From Canna indica (Eukaryota; Streptophyta; Magnoliopsida; Zingiberales; Cannaceae), in the NCBI GenBank assembly GCA_034359265.1, contig CP136893.1, positions 44,217,501 through 44,281,500 of the forward strand: a stretch of DNA of 64,000 nt, in the 5' to 3' direction. Within the stretch, counting starts at the first letter, position 1, and each line of letters begins with the position of its first letter. The notes beneath the pieces were generated by a model. The model saw only the letters and a program-made list of their open reading frames with translations. It made no database searches and had not been told where the DNA came from. Below, one piece after another: positions 1-11,055 of this stretch. A program made the position numbers and the translations under genes.

Positions 1-888
1 AAAAATTGGTAGTGGCCAATTCGAACGATCGGTCAGTCGATTGGACAAAATAAAAAATTAGTAGTGGCCAATTCGGTCGACCGGACAAAGCAAGAAATTA
101 TCAGTAGCCAATTTGGTCGACCAGTCGGTCGACCGAATGTTGCCAGAAAGTGGCAGTAGCCCTGTGATCACTGGATGGTCAATCAGCTGGTCGATCGACG
201 ATCGACCGGCAAGCGACCGGACGACGTCCAACGAGTAGAAAAATGCCCGTTGGAGTGAACTGCCGAGTGAGGGGTTATGAATACCCCTCGCCAACCTTCA
301 TTAAGATTTCTTAACAAGTCTTAAAAGCTTCCTTAGTGTGATTTGAGCCTTCAAAAGTCGATTTGCTCGCGCTTGCTTCTCCGATCGACGATTTCTCTCA
401 AGTGCTTATCTTCCCTCGACTCCGGCTTTGATTCGAACTCAACATCTTGTGAAGTTGGAGGCATTGAAGGCTTGGAAAAGAGCTCTTAGGATTCGACCTC
501 AACATCTTGTGAAGTTGGAGTGCTAGTGTAAACACTTAGGGTTTGCTTTGTAGAATTGTATTTTTGCCTAGGTGAATAGGTTCGAGGCATTCTCAAAGGG
601 TTGAGAAGGAAGGCCTCAGTTGTATTCAAAGGGAAGCACATAGTCTATAAAGTGTTGGTTAGAAATCCTTAGTGTGGAGTAGGCGGTTGGCCGAACCACT
701 CTAATTGCTTGTGTTTGCATTGTGTTGCTCATTTGATATACCTTGCTATTTGTATTTGTCAAGCATCGTAATTTAGTTGCACGATTGATTTGGTTGCATT
801 AGAAATCGAACTCGAAAGAAATCGAATATTGTTAAAACTCACCCAACACTATTCAATCCCCCCTTCTAGTGTGGGTATTTGTTCAACA
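1..888 (+). mobile_element. Copia (SIRE-like) LTR, right part, probably solo
   Basis: Plus-strand LTR whose left end lies outside the window. It matches the complete LTR at 51071-52332 along its length: U3 with GGTCGACC-type palindromes (about 30-215), a TATA box decayed to TATGAATA (about 276), the segment with two AACATCTTGTGAAGTTGGAG copies, and the end CCCAACACTATTCAA, C-run, GTTCAACA. It ends inside the interior of minus-strand element E1, where a homologous site without the LTR reads ATGGGATTTCTCC. No primer-binding site or gag follows on the plus strand, so it is a solo LTR or the end of an element lying to the left. Confidence 0.8.
30..215 (+). repeat. U3 array of GGTCGACC-type palindromes
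   Basis: Clustered CGATCGGTC, GGTCGACC and CGACCGG motifs alternate with TAGTGGCCAATT or AGTAGCC segments. The same arrangement occupies U3 of the other SIRE-like LTRs here, upstream of the TATA box. It is CpG-rich in an AT-rich background. A role as enhancer or silencing target is inference. Confidence 0.6.
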
Positions 889-2076
889 AAGTCAAGAATG
901 GGATTTCTCCCCCTATCAACATGCATATCTATGCAAATAAACCCCCCCTATCTATATGCATGGATTTCTTATATTTTCTTCCATTTTACCTATATTTTTC
1001 TCCCCTTTTGACAACAATAAAAAAGGGCAAGAAAAGTCAATCATATAGTAACTTAAGTATTGATATTTTCAAGTATCGGTCAAAGAGTCAAAAATTACTT
1101 TCGAAATGATTTTTCTCATCAAATGGGTAGAACGATACCACACGTGACTTCAAAAAATCATACTTCAAGTATCATTTGAAAATCTAATGAAAATTCAAAG
1201 TATCGGGAAAAAAAAAGAGCCATTTGAGAAGAGTGATACTTTAGTGGCATTTTCGTAAATGAGTTAGATTTTTATGATATTTCCAGAAATCATTCAAACT
1301 TTCAAAATACTAAGATATGATCATGTAAAGCATGTATATCAAGTTTGAACTGACGATAATGTCATTTGATCAAAATATGAACTTAGCACGATTTCATTAA
1401 AAGTATGCATGAAAACACGAAAAATGCTAAGTGTCAAATTTCTCGATCTACTCATGTTTTCTCTAACTTAGGTACACAGACATCTAACATGAGTGAATCT
1501 AAGTGTGTCAATCAAACTTGGGCTTAAAATAAAATTTCTAAGTCACTTTGTTGACTTAAGTCAAAGGGATACTTCAAGTATACATAAATCAAACTCTTAA
1601 ATCCCTATCAAATCATATTATTTATGAAATTTTTTAAAACTTTAATTAGATAAACTAGAATTGCAAGGAATCTACATATTCAAGAATCAGTAAAAAATTA
1701 GTTTTCTAGAAATTCCTAAAATTTCTGAAAGTCTAGTGGCATTTTTGTAATTATCATGTATTTTTAAAAAAAGTTATCAGTTTTGATTCAAACTTTCCAG
1801 ATATAGCTGAATGATCATTTGAGATGCATTTGTCAAGTTTGAACTCAAATTGAATTCTCTAAGTTCATTTTTCAACCTATCTTGATTTTAATCAAAAATC
1901 GATATTTCAAGTTATCGTTCAAGTTATCAAAGTCATTCATAGAGATGATTTAACTCAAATAATGGTTTGAACGATAGTAGAAATAGAATCAAAACGACAT
2001 GCACAAACTTTCATTTGAAGTTTTTGACAAAAAATCAAAATATTGAAAAATCACCATTTCAATAGAATGATAGTTT
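889..2076 (-). mobile_element. E1 interior, non-coding 3' region
   Basis: AT-rich sequence matching the post-gag interior of E3 (about 36920-38400) and E4 (about 26750-27600). It opens with GGGATTTCTCCCCC at about 900, which is a purine tract on the minus strand. It contains the motif series built on AAGTATCGGTCAAAGAGTC and GAACGATACC. No coding potential is visible beyond chance ORFs. The E1 purine tract and 3' LTR would lie to the left of the window. Confidence 0.7.
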
Positions 2077-2689
2077 GCATTTGTCACGCCCCAACTTAGG
2101 GTCGCGTGATCGGCCAGGGTCTATGTCCTACCCTAAAGCCTACCACATACACTGACTGACAAGAAACCAGAAGCATGTAAATAAAAACAACGATGCAGCT
2201 TTTATTTAATTTTTAAAGAAGGTTCACAATTTTAAAAAGAGTTGCGAAACATCAACAAGAAAATAAAACAGCTCGAGTTAAAGTCGAATACATGTCTTCA
2301 AATAAACAACTCCCAGTGTATGTAAAGAAAACAATCCTAGACATCACGACTACGACTATTGGACGATGCTACGAGATCTACGCCACTTCTTGCCCTCCAA
2401 CTGCACCATGACTCGAAGCCTCACCTCACTGGTCAGGCTCTGCAAAACAAGAGAAATAAATCGTGAGTCCACATGGGACTCAGTGAGCGGTTCTTCCGAA
2501 CCTCCACATAAATCCCCGATAATCACATATATATAAGTCAGAAAAAATATAAAGTTAGGGATCTAATCTAGTCCTGATATGACAACCGACCCCAAGAGCC
2601 ATCTTGTATAGACCATACAGTCATATAACCAACCATAACAGCTCGACTAAACAGAATAACACCCGGCCACTACACTACTAAAAACTTCA

Positions 2690-3000
2690 TCATCTACGAC
2701 GACTAAAGCGGTCGCAACACCATCACAAAATGTCAATTGCGACGACATCAGTAGACACAAAATGTCCATCGCGGATAGGCTTGCCGCATATTCTACGCGA
2801 CCGCGCACGTCACCGTCGCCAAAGATGCACATATTGCGACCGCTGACGAGCGTCGCAAAGGTCGTCGCAGAGTTGTTGCGACCGTTATGGCGACCGCACA
2901 TGACCGTCACAAATTCTGTCGCACAGTTTTTGCGACCGTTTCATGCGACCATGTAGATAGGAACTGCGACGGCGGTGGCGGTCGCAAAATCGTCGCATAT
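2690..3000. repeat. CACTA left subterminal repeats
   Basis: Many direct and inverted copies of GCGACCG, GGTCGCAA and GTCGCA. These are the kind of motif bound by TNPA-like proteins in En/Spm elements. The chance ORFs here are products of the repeat. Confidence 0.8.
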
Positions 3001-5139
3001 AAATATATATATTTTTAAAAAATAAAAAATATATAAATTCATGTTCTAATATTTAATTAAAATACAGACAAAAGACAGGAAATTACAATATATAGATATC
3101 AAAATATTATTTAGATCGTATCAAAACCATAATGTTTACATCATATCAAAAAAAATACATCAATGATCAGGCGGCGGGGGAGGCGGCGTGGAGAGGGGTT
3201 GCGTGGGGAGCACATCAGTTGGCGTCGATGAAGATGATGGATCCGATGCTGATGTCATCATGCCGATTGATGGGGGAGGCAGAGGAGCCGGAGCACCAGG
3301 TATGATAGAAGATATATGTGTCATGTACTGGGTCATCTGCGCCATATACTGAGCCATCTTCGTCATATGCTGAGCCATGTGCGTCACAATATCTCTCATA
3401 GCGGCCATGTCGACGATGAAGCGTGCCTGAGCAGTCTCGACGGCCGTTAATCGGTCTTGATCCGCACATGATGTTGATGGACCAACGACGGAGGAGGTGA
3501 AAGCAAACGACCCTACACCATGTGGCTACAACAACGCCCATGTGTGGGCCATTGTGCCAATGCCATATACACGGCCGTGGCTGACACCTACCACCTGCAT
3601 CCATGTGTTAGCATCAAGCTGATGCTGTGCAGGATCACCTCCCCGCTGGGTCACCAACTCACTATACATGGCCTTTAAAATAAAAGTAAATTAATTATGC
3701 ATAATAGAACTAGATAATTTTTTTTAAAATATTATCTTACTAGTACCGTCTCCGGCCTCCTGCTGATGAACTCACCCCGGCGAGGACCACACTGGTATCT
3801 ATGTGTCTCCTCGAAGACCCTCAGAGGATCAACAAGGATGAGCGTCCCCTACAATAAAATAAATATAATTAGTTTTTCTATAATAATAAATGAATGATAA
3901 AAATAATTATTAAATTACTTACCAATCGATGCTTGTGGCTGATAAATGGGATGGACCAACCGGTATGTCGGGCGACGAATCCTTTGACCAGCGTCATCCA
4001 ATTTTGGTGCGCTATCCAGGAGGCACCCTGCCATCCCTCCGATGCCCAGATGTCGCATAGCCGATCTCATATGTCGACCTCCATCCAGATTGGTCCATGT
4101 CCCTTGAGCGCATCCATAGGTGTATCTCTGTTACCGCCTATACTCGCGCGCACCTCATCCCGCGCCCGATGGAGGATATCCTTGAAAAGCTTCTTATTGT
4201 AAGCTTCCCAAGAATCCTTCACATGAGCCTCAATGGCGGGATCCCAGGTATATCGGGCCTACAAAAAAAAAACATTAGCTTGAAAAATTATATCCAGTAT
4301 AGCTTTAGAATGCTAAACATAAAGCATGATAACTACTTACTTTAATATCTTAATAAAAGTTGTTTCATAAATCCTAACCGCTACAACTCAAATGAAACCA
4401 ACACGTGTCCATAAATATATCACTGAGTTATCAAAATTCAGAGAATGTACAACTCAAATGAAACAAAGGAAGAAGTAAATAAACAGTCATCCCTAATGGC
4501 AAGACTAAATAAAGCAAGAAGTAATATTCCGAGTAAAAAAAAAAACTTAGGGGAATTTTATAAGTAAAAAGACTTGCATATTCGACACTCCCATTACCAA
4601 TCTTATTCTTAAATCTCCAGAATTTTATATGGCACATGAAACTGTTACGTTTTGGTATACTGGTAAAGGAAGTCCACCCATCTTCTATTAAATCATGTTG
4701 GTAATGGACCACCAGAAGGTCCAGAACAGGTTATAATTGTTGTCATTTATCAAGCTAATATTGTATTATAACATGGGGAATAATGAATTTGTGCAATAGC
4801 AATCATCCTTGAACAATACTTGATCATAACCATGTGAAAACGATTCAATTCTAAGTGCTGCTACTTTCCACCAAAGCAATTTCACAATGGAAGGTGATAT
4901 TATATATTTTTACTGATTTACACAAGGATAAAATTGATAGCATGGAAACTGGTATATATAAGCATTACAATCTCAAACTCTAAGAGACAAAAAAAAGCTA
5001 GAAAATCCATGTACTCTCAATTTTTCACTGATTAAACCCCAATAGGCATTCTCATTAGTTTGTCATCCCTGTTAATGGGGATGATGCTTGTGAGTGTCAA
5101 AAACATAACAAGAAACTGTCCACCAAAACTTAAGTAGAA

Positions 5140-5515
5140 GTTTTGGTGAAGTGGGAGTGTTGATGAACCATTTGAAGAGCGAAGTTTCTAAGTAAATAAA
5201 TGTTGAGTGAAGTGGGAGTGTTGATGAACCATTTGAAGAGCGATGAAGAGGCCACGGAGCCGTGGAACAGCATGACGAGATCAGTGAGGCTCACTAGGGT
5301 TGCAAATTTGGACAGGGTCATTGAGGATGTGAATGATTTCTACAACAGTAGATGGAGAGTGAAGATGAGAAGGTTGATGAAGAATTATATGACTGCTTCA
5401 TGGGAGTGCCTTGTGTTTTCAGTTGTTGCTCTTTTTTTGTTCCTCATATGCATTCAAGCTTTTTGTGTCCTATATGGATGCAATATGAGAGGTCATGTTA
5501 GAAGTGGAGACTAGC
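5140..5515 (+). pseudogene. Captured DUF247 (UPF0481) gene fragment in CACTA intron
   Basis: The plus-strand frame at 5200-5514 (104 aa) resembles the C-terminus of plant DUF247 proteins. It has a GVLMNHLKSDEE block (the family's G-I-I-x-N-x-L-G-S-D-E-E), VNDFYNSRWRVKMRRL (family VN-x-YY-x-x-RW), then SWECLVFSVVALFLFLICIQ, a membrane segment matching the family's terminal PW..S..AA..LLLT..QT helix. The N-terminal several hundred residues are absent. It lies antisense within the large intron between exons 2 and 3 of the transposase-like gene. A segment of about 37 bp (AGTGAAGTGGGAGTGTTGAT and on) is duplicated at about 5148 and 5208, giving a second truncated start. Probably a transduplicated host gene piece. 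Confidence 0.6.
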
Positions 5516-6048
5516 TTCATGCCTTCATCAATTTATGTGTGTCCAACCTACCTTAGAATACTCAGAATTCAGGGACTATTTTATAAAGGTGCATGGCAAA
5601 ATTACATCAACAATTTACAATTCAAGATAAGTAAGATACATAATCAAATAAGCATAACACATCAAAGCAATGCTAAAGTACAATAATTAACTATAGTGGT
5701 TTGGCTTCAATTAAGTTTACATTAATTACCTAATATATTAGTACACTGCTTAGAATTTTAACCAAATCTCCAAAATAACATTTTCCTCTAAGAAGACAAA
5801 AAAAAACATTTTCCTCCAAGAAGACTTATAATATTTCAAGGCTTCTTCCCCCTCGACATGGAGGGTACCAACTGGAACACCTCAAGATCAAGAAAAAACA
5901 AATATCTATGCAACATGCATCTCTTTTAAGTTCTTTATTGATTGATAATTGATATCAATAGTTTTAGCAAACAAATAAGATGGTTCAAATGCAATCTAAG
6001 ACATCTAAAAGATATCAAATAAACATACTTTGGTAATAAACTACGTAC
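5516..6048. other. CACTA interior, no gene seen
   Basis: AT-rich intronic or captured sequence right of the DUF247 fragment. It has a partial local repeat (AACATTTTCCTCTAAGAAGAC and ACATTTTCCTCCAAGAAGAC near 5780-5825). Short ORFs look random. Confidence 0.5.
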
Positions 6049-6429
6049 CTCGAACTCGGACCATAATGAATCTCGATTATGCTGCGGTACGTGGGTCCAT
6101 AAATGCCACGGCTCTCGAAAGAACCTCTCGATAATAGAGGTGATGTTGCGAGCAACATCGTCCTGCTCGAATCTACAACTCAAGTATAACAACATAAGTA
6201 GTAATTAATTAATTAATGATTATAAAAAATAAAATTTGATACTTACTTTAGACCGTGCAGCGATATCCGCTGATGTTGGTCGGTCATGAAAGTGCACGAG
6301 CATCCCGATTAGGCCCACGAGGGCTACAACGACCTCGAGCCTCCGGGGCCGATGGTTGCGGTGGTGGTGGCAATGGCACTGCGACGGGCGTGGAAGGTCC
6401 TGACATCTTCACCTGTCTCGTAAGATTAT

Positions 6430-7150
6430 GACACTATATATTAAACTTGAAATAAAAAAATAAAACTATATAGATTGAATGAAATTGAATGAAATTTAAG
6501 ATTATGACAACATTAAACTATATAAACAAACATATGAATTGGGAAGTAAAACTCAACATTCACATGAAGATAATATCAAGTTTCAACCCTAATCTATGCC
6601 TTTCAATTACGGTAGGACAATGATGGCAAAGCAAAGCAATATTTATACCAGCTTTCTAATTAAATTAGATAGACTTAAATTCATTAATCACCTATAACTA
6701 GTCATTACATTTAACTGATAATTAAAGTGAACCTAGAATTGAAGATAATGAGATTCCACTGAAATCGGTTGATGCTGTAGGCTTCTTTGGATCAAACACT
6801 TCACATGACTGTCTGGTGGAAGTAGAAGAAGAGGAGGAACTCCAAGTACAAGCAATATAATGAATGGGTCAGATGTTTCCTACTTGTAATGGGAGTAGCA
6901 GTGCAGCCACTGCTTACTTCTTAGCTTTCCTCTTCATTTGCTCACTCATATATATAATTTATGGCTGTTGAAATGACAATATAAATTAATTTTGACAGCA
7001 ATTTTGAATGGGACCAGACATCATGGCAACATAAATTAAGCCTATGAAGCTGTACAGCTAGTTTGCATCCTACTAAACTTCAAGTCTATTGTTTCATTCA
7101 TTTTAGATTATATATATAGCAATGTGTACCAGCTGCCCACTAGAATGTAA
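6430..7150. other. CACTA interior upstream of transposase-like gene, no gene seen
   Basis: AT-rich sequence between exon 1 of the minus-strand gene and the tandem/inverted repeat. By position it would hold the promoter of that gene. No clear TATA box or coding segment was identified. Confidence 0.4.
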
Positions 7151-7159
7151 TTACCGTGA

Positions 7160-7945
7160 AAGACTGGATGCAAATTCTCTGCAGTTTTGGTCTGTCTTCT
7201 TTAAATAACAGGGTTTTTTTTTGTTTGACAGAGTGAAAGCTCGAGCTTAACTTGCTGGCACATATTAATTACCGTGAAAGACTGGATGCAAATTCTCTGC
7301 AGTTTTGGTCTGTTTCTTTAAATAATAGGGTCTTTTTTAGGGGTGTTCACGGGTCGGGTCGGGTCGGATTTAGGGGAAAAATCGATTCGACCCGACCAAA
7401 TATAATCGGGTCGGGTCGGGTCGGGTCGGGTAGTCGGGTTTACCCGTTTAGGTAAAAAATAAATTTTTAGTAATAATTTTTTTTAAAAAAATTAAAAAAA
7501 TAATAAAATAAATATTTTTTAATATAAATATTTTAAAAATAATTTAAAAATATATAAAATTTGGGTTATCGAGTCGGGTCTCGGGTCATCGGGTTTTGAA
7601 GATTGAAACCCGGACCCGACCCGATTATAATCGGGTTTCAAAAATTTAAACCCGACCCGACCCGATTGGTTCGGGTCGGGTCGGGTTCTCGGGTTCATTG
7701 GGTCGGGTTTGACCCATGAACAACCCTAGTCTTTTTTTTTTTGTTTGACAGAGTGAAATCTCGAGCTTAACTTGCTGGCACAAATCAATTAAGCATGAAC
7801 TTAACTTGAATTTAACATCATTGATCAGTAATAACATCACACCATAAATAAGACGAGCTTTCACTTTGTCAAACAAAAAAAAAGACCTTGTGTTTTAAAG
7901 AAGACAGACCAAAAGTGCAGAGAATTTGCATCCAGTCTCACCAAC
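7160..7945. repeat. Tandem plus inverted repeat in CACTA
   Basis: A module of about 90 bp (GACTGGATGCAAATTCTCTG ... TTGTTTGACAGAGTGAAAGC) occurs at about 7164-7253. It is repeated in tandem from about 7282, where it is split by the hAT MITE and resumes at about 7737. It appears inverted at about 7858-7942 (TTTCACTTTGTCAAAC ... GCAGAGAATTTGCATCCAGT). The inverted pair could form a hairpin with arms of about 85 bp. Confidence 0.75.
7338..7728. mobile_element. hAT-type MITE, 391 bp
   Basis: Terminal inverted repeats are TAGGGGTGTTCACGGGTC (left) and TAGGGTTGTTCATGGGTC (right end inverted). They are flanked by an exact 8-bp duplication GTCTTTTT (7330-7337 and 7729-7736). The body is rich in GGGTCGGGTCGGGT and its complement around an AT-rich centre. 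The 8-bp duplication and TAGGGGTG ends fit the hAT superfamily. Confidence 0.85.
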
Positions 7946-8115
7946 ATGTTCCCCATACAACACACACTCTTCAACACTCTTTTGATGTAGAATGTATCAA
8001 AAGAGCTTTTGATACATTCGCAATGTAGTAGTAACCAATCAATTAATCGCATAACCTAGCCGTCGGCTAGGTTATGATATCATATAAGAATGACCTAGCC
8101 ATCGGCTAGGGTTTC

Positions 8116-8120
<5 letters not shown>

Positions 8121-8170
<50 letters not shown>
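8121..8170. repeat. (AG)25 microsatellite
   Basis: Uninterrupted AG dinucleotide run of about 50 bp within the CACTA transposon. It follows two near-palindromic CCTAGCCGTCGGCTAGG-like motifs (about 8057 and 8091). Confidence 0.95.
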
Positions 8171-8174
<4 letters not shown>

Positions 8175-8334
8175 AGAATACCGTCAGCTAGGGTTCGACG
8201 GGTGGCCTGCTTGCGGCGGGCGACGAGCAGCGGGCGGCAGCCAATGAACAGCGGGCGACGGTCGGCGTGCGACGACAGAGACCGAGCAGGGGAAGTGAAA
8301 AAAAAAGGGATTGGGCGGGGAATTTAATAACATT

Positions 8335-8595
8335 TTGCGATGGTCTTAATGGTCGCAAATAAGTGGTCGCAAAATGACGGTCGCAAATGGTCGCCAAACT
8401 GTCGCCATATTACGACGACACTCTATGCAGTCGTAGTGACGTCGCTATTTTTTGCGACGATACTAAAGCGGTTGCAATGCCGTCGCAATCCTGGCCAGTC
8501 CGCGACCCCAATTGACGACGGTCGCAGACCCGTCGCATCTGCGACCGCATTCTGTGCCGTTGCAAATGAGCCATCGCAAAAAGCCATTTTTTTAT
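8335..8595. repeat. CACTA right subterminal repeats
   Basis: Dense GGTCGCAAA, GTCGCAA and TTGCGACG motifs mirror those of the left end. Confidence 0.8.
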
Positions 8596-10349
8596 TAGTG
8601 CTAGGGCCTGCTCATGAACCAATGGTTCAGCTCTAACTAGCCTTAGCACACAATGACAAAAGTATTCTGGCCACACGGCCTACATAACACATAAGTAAAT
8701 CAGAGCAAACACTGGGCCGTCGACTAGGATGGTCTACTAGTCTCCGGACACCTACCGGGTTAGGGATAGCTAGTCCCACCCAACTGGGGTCTAACACCTA
8801 GCGGGTCCGCTGGTGCAATCTCAAGACCCAAATCACTGGCCGAGTCAAGCATTAGTCATTCCGACTATCCATGCTTCTTGGCTGACCATCCCAATCACAT
8901 CACACAAGCAAAGTGTCCTAAAGTTTTCTTATTTAAAATCCTGGGAATTCACTCATGCTCAGCCCTTTTCTCCGGGCCTTACCAATCGCACACTATTGCT
9001 CGTTGGTTTTACCCTAGGTGTGAGACCTAGCTTGTCTACATTTGAGTTTCTCTAAATAACAAGCACACTAGAGTTTTCTAATTGTCCTCTAGCGTCATAT
9101 GCCACATTTCAAGTGTGAACTACATATCATAAATGTAGAAATGTCCAAATACATACATGTCATAACCCATAAGTTATAAGTAAATTAACCTACCTCTTCT
9201 ACCATGAATAACCGCATAATTGCAACAATAAAAAAATTAAAATTTGCATTTATTCAATAAATTACAGCAAGGTAACAATTAATCTATCATGGTAGTTTCA
9301 ATACTAGCATTAATAATTTGATGAAGGAAATTATACAAATCATATACCATACGTAATCTTAGCCATATATGCGCATTCAAGAAGATATTCTCCTACAATT
9401 TTAAATCTCATCTACTAGCATCAACAATCCATTCATCAATCGCTAAATCGACAATTTTATCGACGAACATAATTTCCAAGAGATGAAATCAACACGTTGT
9501 ACTAAATCTACTCTCCTCTCCACTCGACCGATCCCTAAACAAGGGTACTTGTTCGGCCGAACCTTTTTGAAGGGGAAAGGAAGGATAATTTGACCATGAG
9601 TTCGTAAGATCTAACTTCACGAATTATCTACACATGAAAAGGGATCGACCCAAGGGGTTTAAGCCACTCGAGGGATTTAGAAAAATTTCGGCATGACCTT
9701 TCCCCTTTCTCCCTCAGTTGGTCGGCCCCTAAAACCAAGAAAATGATGCGGAAACATTCATCGCACGATTACAACTTGCATCAGAAAACCATAACCCCGA
9801 GAAACTTCAGATCCACAAGATCCGACGTGAGAAAAACAATGTTTCATCATTTCTAAGGGTCGGCCACACGCCTATCGTACTAAACTAAGTTCGACCACTC
9901 ACATTGATAAAAAAGGAAGACGTTCTAGGCGATGGCGACTCTGATCTCCGGCGACAACACCAATTTCTCGCGCCACCACTCAGAATCCTCTTCTCTCCCT
10001 TCACCTCGGGCTGCGTGCAGCTCCTCCTTGAGCCGTATGATGACTGGGGTGAGGGTTTTATATTTATTTATTTTTTTGACTAAAAAGCCCTTCCTCACTT
10101 TAGCCCTTACTCGACTCAGTCCAAGTCTGATTCGAGCCCCGATTAAATCCACATACACGATTTGAACTCGACTCATACTAAGGCATGTTATGTTTAAAAA
10201 AGAAGGAACGTTTAACTAATAAAATTTCATGAAGCTTAAATTATACCTTCTACCCGTGGTGATTTCAGGACTTGATCCGACTAACTTTGATACGATGGAC
10301 TGCACCAAAAATAAATTTTATATTAGGAAACCTCGGGTCTTACAACATT

Positions 10350-11050
10350 TCTGAAATCCAACTTCAAAATTCCATTATAAATCAGATTTTTGATGAAAGT
10401 TTTTGAAATTTTTACACAACAAACTATATTTTTCAATAAAGATGTAGCTTCAAGAATCATCTCAAAATCAAATTTCTACATTTTTCTAAGATTCATTGAG
10501 TATACCTATTTTAAAATTGAAATTTTCATGTTCAGTTATAATCAATGAGTTTGCCATACCAGTAGACATCAAAAAGCTTGAAATTTTGAGTAAATATTCA
10601 TAAACCAATCAAGATTCCACATATTCAAGAATAATTGAAAAATGATATGTCTACAATTTTCTAAAAATACTTGAGTGAAGGTATATCAAACTAGTATAAT
10701 CAAGCTTATCGTCCTAACAATGATTAAATATCATTTCATCACTTATGAATTTCCAAATCTAGAACATAGAAACCTAACATGAGTAAATCTAAACATGTTA
10801 CTTAAATATGTATTGAAAATGAGACCTCTAAGTCAATTTGTTCACTTGGGTCAATTTGGTTCAAAAGAGGTTATCATGAAATGACCTCTATATCATTTTA
10901 TCCATATCCATATGAATTTTTCATTCTAAATGCATAGAAACATGTCATACCTATTCCTAAACATGTTTATGAAGTTTGGACTTAAAATGAAGTGTCCAAG
11001 TCAATTTGTTGACTTGGGTCAAACCTTTTCAAGTTTAAGTCCCCTAAAGT
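10350..11050 (-). mobile_element. E1 interior between two solo LTRs
   Basis: AT-rich non-coding interior that continues E1 across the solo LTR at 2082-10344. Matching text occurs in E3 at about 38410-39080, including the module CTAAGTCAATTTGTTGACTT. No gene seen. Confidence 0.7.
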
Positions 11051-11055
11051 GGATT

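Larger units (their letters stand above)
3160..6406 (-). pseudogene. CACTA-borne Transposase_24-like gene, disrupted, about five exons
   Basis: Five coding blocks on the minus strand are separated by plausible GT-AG introns. Exon 1 (6406 down to about 6250) starts MSGPSTPVAV with a proline-rich stretch and ends at AAA|GTAAGT. Exon 2 (about 6168-6050) reads DDVARNITSIIERFFREPW and ends GAG|GTACGT. Exon 3 (about 4259-3925) contains FKDILHRARDEVR and GWQGASWIAHQNW. Exon 4 (about 3850-3750) contains FEETHRYQCGPRRGEF. Exon 5 (about 3673-3160) ends in methionine-rich and proline-rich tails. The residue pattern resembles the plant Ptta/En/Spm Transposase_24 family; this is from memory of the family, not a search. 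Breaks: frameshift near the end of exon 1, TGA at about 4067, TAG in exon 5 at about 3530. Exon edges are by eye. Confidence 0.6.
2673..8600. mobile_element. CACTA (En/Spm) transposon, 5.9 kb, non-autonomous
   Basis: Termini are CACTACTAAAAAC (2673) and, inverted, CACTAATAAAAAA (8600). The 3-bp duplication CTA (2670-2672 and 8601-8603) is exact. Both ends carry dense subterminal GGTCGCAA/TTGCGACC motifs. Inside are a decayed five-exon Transposase_24-like gene on the minus strand, a captured DUF247 fragment on the plus strand, a tandem/inverted repeat and a hAT MITE. I found no TNP2/TNPD-type transposase, so movement would depend on one supplied in trans. Confidence 0.9.
2082..10344 (-). mobile_element. 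Gypsy solo LTR, minus strand, split by CACTA
   Basis: On the minus strand it starts TGTAAGACCC (10344) and ends GGGGCGTGACA (2082). It is flanked by GCATT (2077-2081) and ACATT (10345-10349). The homologous empty site is readable at about 38400 (TTTGCATTTTTGAAATCC), which confirms insertion into E1-type interior. Without the CACTA transposon and its 3-bp duplication it is about 2.3 kb, close to the 2396-bp plus-strand LTR at 11056-13451. No primer-binding site or coding region adjoins it. Confidence 0.85.

Noticed and set aside
2647..2956. ORFs on both strands near the left CACTA end
   Set aside because: They coincide with subterminal GGTCGCAA repeats; the same occurs at 8188-8676 at the other end.
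7252..7455. ORF with GSGRVG repeats
   Set aside because: Read through the GGGTCGGGTC body of the hAT MITE; the MITE ends and duplication explain the sequence.
9925..10176. ORFs on both strands of about 80 codons
   Set aside because: Inside the minus-strand solo LTR, no known domain, and not open in the sister LTR at 11056.
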